From positions 1-10,397 of the forward strand of contig CAZQJX010000089.1 in assembly GCA_964592965.1 (NCBI GenBank): a DNA stretch of 10,397 nt, in the 5' to 3' direction. Source of the stretch: CAZKMM01 sp964592965. Lineage in GTDB: Bacteria; RBG-13-61-14; DRUE01. This document shows positions 7,201 to 10,397 of the stretch, piece by piece. Numbering within the stretch: the first letter of the stretch is position 1; each line of letters starts with the position of its first letter. The translations under genes and the position numbers were made by a program. The notes below the pieces were generated by a model. The model saw nothing but the letters and a program-made list of their open reading frames with translations. It was not told the DNA's origin and did no database searches.

Positions 7201-7379
7201 TCCTGCTCAAAAATATAGCTACGGAAGCGCCAAGTCTGTGCGCCCAGCTCCTCATCACTCATCTTTTCAAATTGGGGCTCAAGCTCATTGATGTGATGAA
7301 CAATAGGCCAGAGCCTGCGAAGCGTGCGCTCGTTCTTTGAGCCAAAAATCTTTTTGGCTATATCTGCAAAAACTCCCAT
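4239..7379 (-). CDS. secA: Preprotein translocase ATPase SecA (long form)
   Basis: This is the motor ATPase that drives unfolded preproteins through SecYEG across the inner membrane. Visible in order: Walker A MKTGEGKT at 131-138, GTNSEFGFDYLRD at 206-218, Walker B VDEVD at 238-242 and DEAR at 247-250, and the DEFTGR...GRRYSDGLHQA region at 455-475. Next come the second nucleotide-binding lobe with TNMAGRGTDI (623-632) and RGRSGRQGDPG (695-705), and the helical scaffold and two-helix finger at about 745-940. Last is the zinc-binding tail NDPCPCGSGKKYKKCC, with Cys1029, 1031, 1040 and 1041. At 1046 residues it is longer than E. coli SecA (901). Most of the extra is a charged helical expansion of about 80 residues between IISG (254-257) and EYIV (444-447), in the preprotein cross-linking region, plus an Ala-rich linker at 976-1002. 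Start chosen from the family N-terminus; GATAGGTT lies upstream. Confidence 0.97.
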   Translation of the reverse strand: MGVFADIAKKIFGSKNERTLRRLWPIVHHINELEPQFEKMSDEELGAQTWRFRSYIFEQEFKDAQDWEEFKPKIEEITEEQWQKILPRLDDILPEAFAVVREAAKRTLGQRHFDVQLIGGIVLHQGKIAEMKTGEGKTLAATCPVYLNALLGRGVHIVTVNDYLARRDAEWMGPIYRLLNMSVGALQHEQDDPTRRELYRRDILYGTNSEFGFDYLRDNLKYRLEDMVQREDLFYAIVDEVDSILIDEARTPLIISGEVERDESSSYAELKPAVERLVNKQRTIIRRLWREAKLLRGKPEKENEYYFKLLQIEKGDPKNKELFNLITEDKETKRRMERLESQLRLNKEEHKLKEGLLYALNERENAIELTDEGQKELQSYIGDIFVLPDLGAREEEIETDPNLSLQDKIRAKEELYQEYQTKAEKLHCINQLLKAYTMFERDDEYIVENGKVVIVDEFTGRKMEGRRYSDGLHQALEAKEGVTVQKASQTIATITIQNYFRMYKKLAGMTGTADTEAEEFKKIYNLDVVVIPTHKPMIRVDHPDVIYKTEKQKFAAVVREIEQAYKRGQPVLVGTTSVEKSEILHRLLRNKKIPHQILNAKHHEREAEIIAQAGRKHAVTISTNMAGRGTDIILGGNPEMIAKTLSRGDPEKYKQLLEYHKKIWEKEHEEVVNLGGLYVIGTERHESRRIDNQLRGRSGRQGDPGESRFFLSLEDDLMRIFGSDSLARIMDRIGIKDNEPIEHKLVSRAIERAQAKVEAQNFEIRKRLLEYDDVMNKQREIIYKLRREIIKADNVRDKIFEYIDYLAENIVYEFGDEKTPAEEWDFKGLTQRLLRQFGVMINFNLEEMEEVSPRVLIEKISQAVKEAYQRKVELVGDELFRQFEKDVFLYTIDRLWQDHLLDMDHLKEGIGLRGYGQQDPLIEYKRDAFELFEELQHKIAEEVVQKLCQVQVSAPAQAMPRKRVVVRPLQMKHEEASAMAMASAGASAGAVAIAPDARAVAGDLPAQPTEERVRPIRRDQPKVGRNDPCPCGSGKKYKKCCYPKYG

Positions 7380-7404
7380 TTTTGCTTTTAACCTATCTTT
7401 TTGA

Positions 7405-7436
7405 ATTATATTAAACCTTTAATTTATTTGATTCAA
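7405..7436 (-). promoter_or_regulatory. Probable promoter of secA
   Basis: The complement has TTGAAT (7431-7436) followed by overlapping -10 candidates: TAATAT (7408-7413, 17-base spacing) and a perfect TATAAT (7405-7410, 20-base spacing). A start near 7398 would leave a very short leader still containing GATAGGTT before the ATG at 7379. Consensus match only. Confidence 0.38.
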
Positions 7437-7492
7437 GCCCGCTGAGCCAAAAATCCTTGAATTATTTAAGCTACAAGGTTCAATTTCTATAC

Positions 7493-7520
7493 TTGACCAT
7501 ACTTTTGACTCTGCTAAACT
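7493..7520 (+). promoter_or_regulatory. Possible promoter of the panE-purH operon
   Basis: TTGACC (7493-7498), 16 bases, then TAAACT (7515-7520) is the best plus-strand pair in the 219-base divergent gap. An alternative -10, TATACT (7488-7493), has no good -35. The leader of about 70 bases contains the AT-rich palindromes CTTTTTAAAAAG (7562-7573) and AAAAGCTTTT (7569-7578), which overlap, just before an AAAGG ribosome site at 7586-7590. No riboswitch was recognised. Confidence 0.28.
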
Positions 7521-7598
7521 TTAAAATACCTGATGAAGCTCACCACCAGATGGGCGCTCACCTTTTTAAAAAGCTTTTCTAAAAGAAAGGACTAGCTA

Positions 7599-8528
7599 AT
7601 GAAAAAGCTGGCAATTGTTGGACCGGGAGCAATGGGCATTCTTTTTGCCTATCTTTTAAAGCCGGTTTTTGATGAGGTTGTTCTTATTGATTATCTTTCT
7701 GAGCGTGCAGAGCTTATCAGCAAAAGGGGTATAAAAATTGAGACCAGTGAGGGAATAAAAACCGAAAAAATACAGGCAATCGCCCAACCCGAGAAGCTAG
7801 GAGCTGTGGATTTGGTGATGCTCTGCGTAAAGGCATATTCCACCCGCTCTGCGCTTGAGCACGCTCTTCCAATAATTGCCGACCACAGCTTGGTTTTAAG
7901 CCTTCAAAACGGACTGGGCAATGTTGAAGTAATGGCAGAGCTGGTAGGAAATGATAAAGTTCTGGCAGGAACAACATCAATGGGAGCAAATCTGGTTGAG
8001 ACTGGCTATGTGAGATTTGCAGGAGCTGGCGAAACTGTTATTGGCGAGCTTAGCGGTGGAACTGAGCGGGCAAAGCTGGTTGCAGAAAAATTTGAAAAAG
8101 CTGGTCTTGAGGTAAAGGTCACAGATAATCCTCTTGGAACCATTTGGAGCAAGGTTTTAATCAATGTTGGGATAAATGCGCTTACTGCGCTTATCAGGGT
8201 TCAGAATGGAAAGCTACTTTATTTTGAAGAGACAAAAACCCTTCTCAAAGAGGCAGTGCTAGAAGCGCAAAAAGTTGCGCAAGCAAAAGGCATAAAACTT
8301 CTTTATGATGATGCAGTGGCAAAGGTTGAAGAGGTGGCAAGGCGCACCGCAGAAAACATCTCCAGTATGCTTCAAGATGTTCGGGTAAAAAGGCAGACAG
8401 AGATAGATGCTATCAACGGCGCAATTGTTCGGGAAGGAGAAAAGCTGGGGATAGAATGTCCGGTCAATCGTGTTTTAACGCTTCTTGTTCGTGCGGTTCA
8501 AGCCAGTTATTCTGACCAGATTAATTAA
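7599..8528 (+). CDS. panE: 2-dehydropantoate 2-reductase (ketopantoate reductase)
   Basis: This cytosolic NADPH-dependent enzyme reduces ketopantoate to pantoate in pantothenate/coenzyme A synthesis. The N-terminal Rossmann fold shows the dinucleotide motif GPGAMG at 8-13 (a GxGxxG fingerprint) and CVKAY..R at 76-83, followed by LSLQNGLGN at 100-108. The C-terminal helical domain has IWSKVLINVGINALTAL, with Lys185 and Asn189 aligning with the catalytic Lys176 and Asn180 of E. coli PanE. SSMLQDV...TEIDAINGAIV follows, in which Glu268 aligns with E. coli Glu256. The 309-residue length is normal. AAAGG eight bases upstream supports the start. It is the first gene of a three-gene run with the purine genes, 11 bases before the next start. 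Some ApbA/PanE homologues act on other 2-oxo acids, but conserved active-site residues favour ketopantoate. Confidence 0.9.
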   Translation: MKKLAIVGPGAMGILFAYLLKPVFDEVVLIDYLSERAELISKRGIKIETSEGIKTEKIQAIAQPEKLGAVDLVMLCVKAYSTRSALEHALPIIADHSLVLSLQNGLGNVEVMAELVGNDKVLAGTTSMGANLVETGYVRFAGAGETVIGELSGGTERAKLVAEKFEKAGLEVKVTDNPLGTIWSKVLINVGINALTALIRVQNGKLLYFEETKTLLKEAVLEAQKVAQAKGIKLLYDDAVAKVEEVARRTAENISSMLQDVRVKRQTEIDAINGAIVREGEKLGIECPVNRVLTLLVRAVQASYSDQIN

Positions 8529-8535
8529 GGAGGTG
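8527..8535 (+). promoter_or_regulatory. Ribosome binding site of the IMP cyclohydrolase gene
   Basis: AAGGAGGTG overlaps the end of the panE stop codon and lies 4 bases before the ATG at 8540. It is a very strong site, implying independent loading of ribosomes within the operon. Confidence 0.75.
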
Positions 8536-8539
8536 GAAA

Positions 8540-9223
8540 ATGGCAGTAAATATTGTTGAGAAAATTGACGACCTTGTTGAAGTAAAAAATGTGATTATCA
8601 GTGTTTCTGACAAATCAGGATTAGAGAGGCTCGTGCCTGAGCTTGTCAGCTTAATTCCTGAAATAAAAATTTACTCCACTGGCGGAACTTTTTCCCGAAT
8701 TAAAGAGATTCTCGCTGAAAAAGCAGAAAAGCACCTTGTCCAGATTTCTGATTATACTGGTCAGCCAGAAATGCAGGGCGGACTTGTCAAAACCCTTGAC
8801 TGGAAAATTTACCTTGGGCTTTTGAGCGAGACCTATAATCCTGCTCATAATCAAGACTTGGAAAAATATAGCGCAGTTAAATTTGACCTTGTTATTGTCA
8901 ACCTTTATCCATTTGAAAACACAATTGCCCAGCCAGATGCCACCGCTGAGATGGCGCGGGCAAATATAGACATTGGCGGACCGTGTATGATTCGCGCCTC
9001 AGCCAAGAATTTCATCAGAGTGTGTGTTGTGGTTGACCCAAAAGACTATGAGCTACTTTTAGATGAGCTAAAAGCAAACAGCGGAAAACTGAGCCTAAAA
9101 TTCCGCTATCAAATGGCAGGAAAGGCTTTTGAACGCACTGCCAACTACGACCGCGCCATTGCTGATTATTTTGCTCAAACCAATTTTGAAAAAGTAAAAG
9201 GCGCCTATAAAGAAATTGTATGA
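8540..9223 (+). CDS. purH: Free-standing IMP cyclohydrolase (PurH N-terminal half)
   Basis: It should catalyse ring closure of FAICAR to IMP, the last step of purine synthesis; in most bacteria this is the first domain of bifunctional PurH. The protein is a single MGS-like/IMPCH domain: SVSDKSG at 21-27, STGGT at 46-50, YTGQPEM at 72-78, VNLYPF at 120-125, NIDIGG at 142-147 and ASAKN at 153-157. Residues matching the catalytic Lys66, Tyr104, Asp125 and Lys137 of human ATIC are all kept as Lys84, Tyr123, Asp144 and Lys156. The usual VKTLHP..HGGIL loop reads VKTLDWKIYLGLL, so the HP pair and the second histidine are missing. At 227 residues it ends by its own TGA, right before a strong ribosome site and the transformylase gene. 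The break is a clean gene split with domain-appropriate ends, not a decayed frameshift. Confidence 0.88.
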   Translation: MAVNIVEKIDDLVEVKNVIISVSDKSGLERLVPELVSLIPEIKIYSTGGTFSRIKEILAEKAEKHLVQISDYTGQPEMQGGLVKTLDWKIYLGLLSETYNPAHNQDLEKYSAVKFDLVIVNLYPFENTIAQPDATAEMARANIDIGGPCMIRASAKNFIRVCVVVDPKDYELLLDELKANSGKLSLKFRYQMAGKAFERTANYDRAIADYFAQTNFEKVKGAYKEIV

Positions 9224-9228
9224 GGAGG
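9223..9228 (+). promoter_or_regulatory. Ribosome binding site deciding the AICAR transformylase start
   Basis: AGGAGG lies 6 bases before the ATG at 9235. An earlier in-frame ATG at 9220 overlaps the upstream stop as ATGA but has no Shine-Dalgarno site and would place AGGAGG inside the coding region, so 9235 is preferred. Confidence 0.7.
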
Positions 9229-9234
9229 TTAAAG

Positions 9235-10397
9235 ATGCCAGAGGATTTGAAAAAGATGTATCGGACCATTTTGGAAGACCCATTTCCACCCAAAATGGAA
9301 ATCAGCTTTATTGATGAGACCGGGAATCGTCAGACCCTTTTTTATGAAAAAGTCAGCTGGGAAATTGCTGGCGAGAAAAAAGGATTAAGATACGGAGAAA
9401 ATCCAGGTCAGCCAGCAGCGCTTTATAAGCTAATCAACGGCAATCTTGTTCTTGGCGAGGTGGAGACCATTCAGCCAGGAAAATATCTGGTCAGTGATGT
9501 TGAACTTCTCCAGAGCGGAAAGCATCCCGGAAAAATCAACCTCACCGATGCTGACAATGCCTTAAATATTCTCCGCTATTTTCCAGAAAAGCCAACAGTG
9601 GTGATTGTCAAGCATAACAATCCCTGCGGAGTGGCTCGGGCAGATACGCTTGAGCAGGCTTATCTTCGTGCCTATTTTGCAGACCGAATCGCTGCTTTTG
9701 GCGGTTGCATCGCCCTAAACCGTGAGGTTGATAAAGCCACAGCAGAAGCTATCCTTGAGCAATACGCAGAAGTGGTGGTTGCGCCTGAATATGCTGATGG
9801 CGTAATGGAGCTTTTTGCCAAAAAGAAAAACCTGCGCGTGCTTCGCATTAAAAATATAGAGAGGCTTCAGGACTGGCAGAATGAGGTTTTTCTTGATTTC
9901 AAAAGCCTGATTGATGGCGGGCAGATTGTTCAGCAGTCATTTGTTTCACGAGTTCGGAGCAAAGAGGATTTAAAACTGGCAGAGTGCGAGTATCAGGGAA
10001 AAGTTTATCGCATCAACCGCGAGCCAACTGAAAAGGAATGGCAAGATATGCTTTTCGGTTGGTTTGTTGAGCTGGGAATTACCTCTAATTCCGTAATTTA
10101 TGTTAAGGACGAATGCACTTTGGGAATTGGCACTGGCGAGCAGGACCGGGTGGGAGTTGCAGAGATTGCCCGTGATAAGGCATATCGCAAGCTTCAGGAT
10201 AGATATTCTTGGCAGTGGTATAAAACTCCGTTTAATCTGCTTGAAGATGAGGACAAAAGAAAGGAGATTGAGGAGCGGGTAAAAAAGGAAAAAGGTGGAC
10301 TCATCGGCTCTGCTATGGTTTCAGATGCTTTCTTTCCTTTTAAAGACGGCGTCTTGGTGGGATTGCGAGAAGGGGTTAGCGCTGTGATTCAGCCTGG
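9235..10397 (+). CDS. purH: Free-standing AICAR transformylase (PurH C-terminal half), partial at right edge
   Basis: It transfers a formyl group from 10-formyltetrahydrofolate to AICAR, giving FAICAR for the cyclohydrolase encoded just upstream. The frame is open to the window end; 387 residues are visible and roughly 30 more are expected from the family's end. Visible motifs: RYGENPGQPAALY at 52-64, INLTDADNAL at 101-110, the catalytic Lys126-His127 in VKHNNPCGVA, AFGGCIALNREVD, TLGIGTGEQDRV ending at Val306, and VSDAFFPFKDG at 362-371. Between DRV (304-306) and SDAFFPF (363-369) there are about 33 residues more than in E. coli PurH (the region around YRKLQDRYSWQWYKTPFN, then a charged helix to residue 353). 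The N-terminal 45 residues before the RYG motif are also specific to this stand-alone form. It is a complete catalytic domain as far as visible. Confidence 0.9.
   Translation, partial: MPEDLKKMYRTILEDPFPPKMEISFIDETGNRQTLFYEKVSWEIAGEKKGLRYGENPGQPAALYKLINGNLVLGEVETIQPGKYLVSDVELLQSGKHPGKINLTDADNALNILRYFPEKPTVVIVKHNNPCGVARADTLEQAYLRAYFADRIAAFGGCIALNREVDKATAEAILEQYAEVVVAPEYADGVMELFAKKKNLRVLRIKNIERLQDWQNEVFLDFKSLIDGGQIVQQSFVSRVRSKEDLKLAECEYQGKVYRINREPTEKEWQDMLFGWFVELGITSNSVIYVKDECTLGIGTGEQDRVGVAEIARDKAYRKLQDRYSWQWYKTPFNLLEDEDKRKEIEERVKKEKGGLIGSAMVSDAFFPFKDGVLVGLREGVSAVIQP

Larger units (their letters stand above)
7380..7598 (+). other. Divergent intergenic region between secA and panE
   Basis: This is 219 bases of AT-rich sequence with no convincing coding frame. 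Besides the two promoter candidates it holds an imperfect inverted repeat CCTTG (7455-7459) / CAAGG (7474-7478), placed between the opposing promoters where an operator could sit. It also holds a direct repeat GCTCACC at 7538-7544 and 7556-7562 in the presumed panE leader. No RNA gene or riboswitch was recognised. Confidence 0.4.

Noticed and set aside
7529..7562. CTGATGA followed by a possible stem in the panE leader, reminiscent of a hammerhead ribozyme core.
   Set aside because: The required GAAA after stem II is absent and no three-stem arrangement can be drawn.
9220..9237. Frameshift or in-frame decay of a fused purH at the junction.
   Set aside because: The upstream domain ends naturally with a stop, a consensus ribosome site follows, and the downstream protein has an N-terminal extension not found in fused PurH; it looks like two evolved genes.
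9015..9293. Minus-strand open frames across the end of the cyclohydrolase gene.
   Set aside because: They lie opposite conserved coding sequence and have no ribosome site or recognisable motif; shadows of the real genes.

Overview
The window reads as an ordinary chromosomal segment of a double-membrane (Gram-negative-type) bacterium of moderate GC content. The evidence is an ExbB/ExbD proton-channel pair, an FtsB/DivIC-type division protein, a bacterial SecA with a C-terminal zinc motif, and bacterial purine and pantothenate enzymes. No phage, IS, CRISPR, tRNA or rRNA sequence was recognised. The roughly 80-residue expansion in the first half of SecA and the GldA/GldF-style ABC exporter resemble arrangements known from Bacteroidetes/Chlorobi and related uncultured phyla. 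This placement is an inference; the sequence alone does not fix the phylum.

Layout. (1) 1-1159, minus strand: an ABC-2-type exporter, with the ATPase first and the GldF-like permease overlapping it by ATGA and running off the left edge. (2) 1160-1288: a divergent intergenic region with a good sigma70-type promoter for the exporter. (3) 1289-3093, plus strand: a tightly overlapped four-gene operon, exbB - exbD - ftsB-like - SxtJ-like membrane protein, in which every junction overlaps. (4) 3109-4143, minus: an HD-domain dGTP triphosphohydrolase, converging on the previous operon with only 15 bases between the stops. (5) 4239-7379, minus: secA, long at 1046 residues, upstream of dgt. (6) 7380-7598: a divergent intergenic region. 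(7) 7599 to the right edge, plus: panE (ketopantoate reductase), then a free-standing IMP cyclohydrolase, then a free-standing AICAR transformylase that is cut by the window end.

How the genes work together. The plus-strand block at 1289-3093 looks like an envelope/cell-division module that couples the proton gradient to the envelope. The right-hand block makes IMP: the last two steps of purine synthesis, which in most bacteria are fused in one PurH protein, are here two adjacent genes preceded by a CoA-pathway enzyme. The most informative points are this split PurH, with its altered cyclohydrolase loop and an insertion in the transformylase, and the pairing of ExbBD with FtsB-like and SxtJ-like proteins. 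I see no convincing evidence of a wholly new system.
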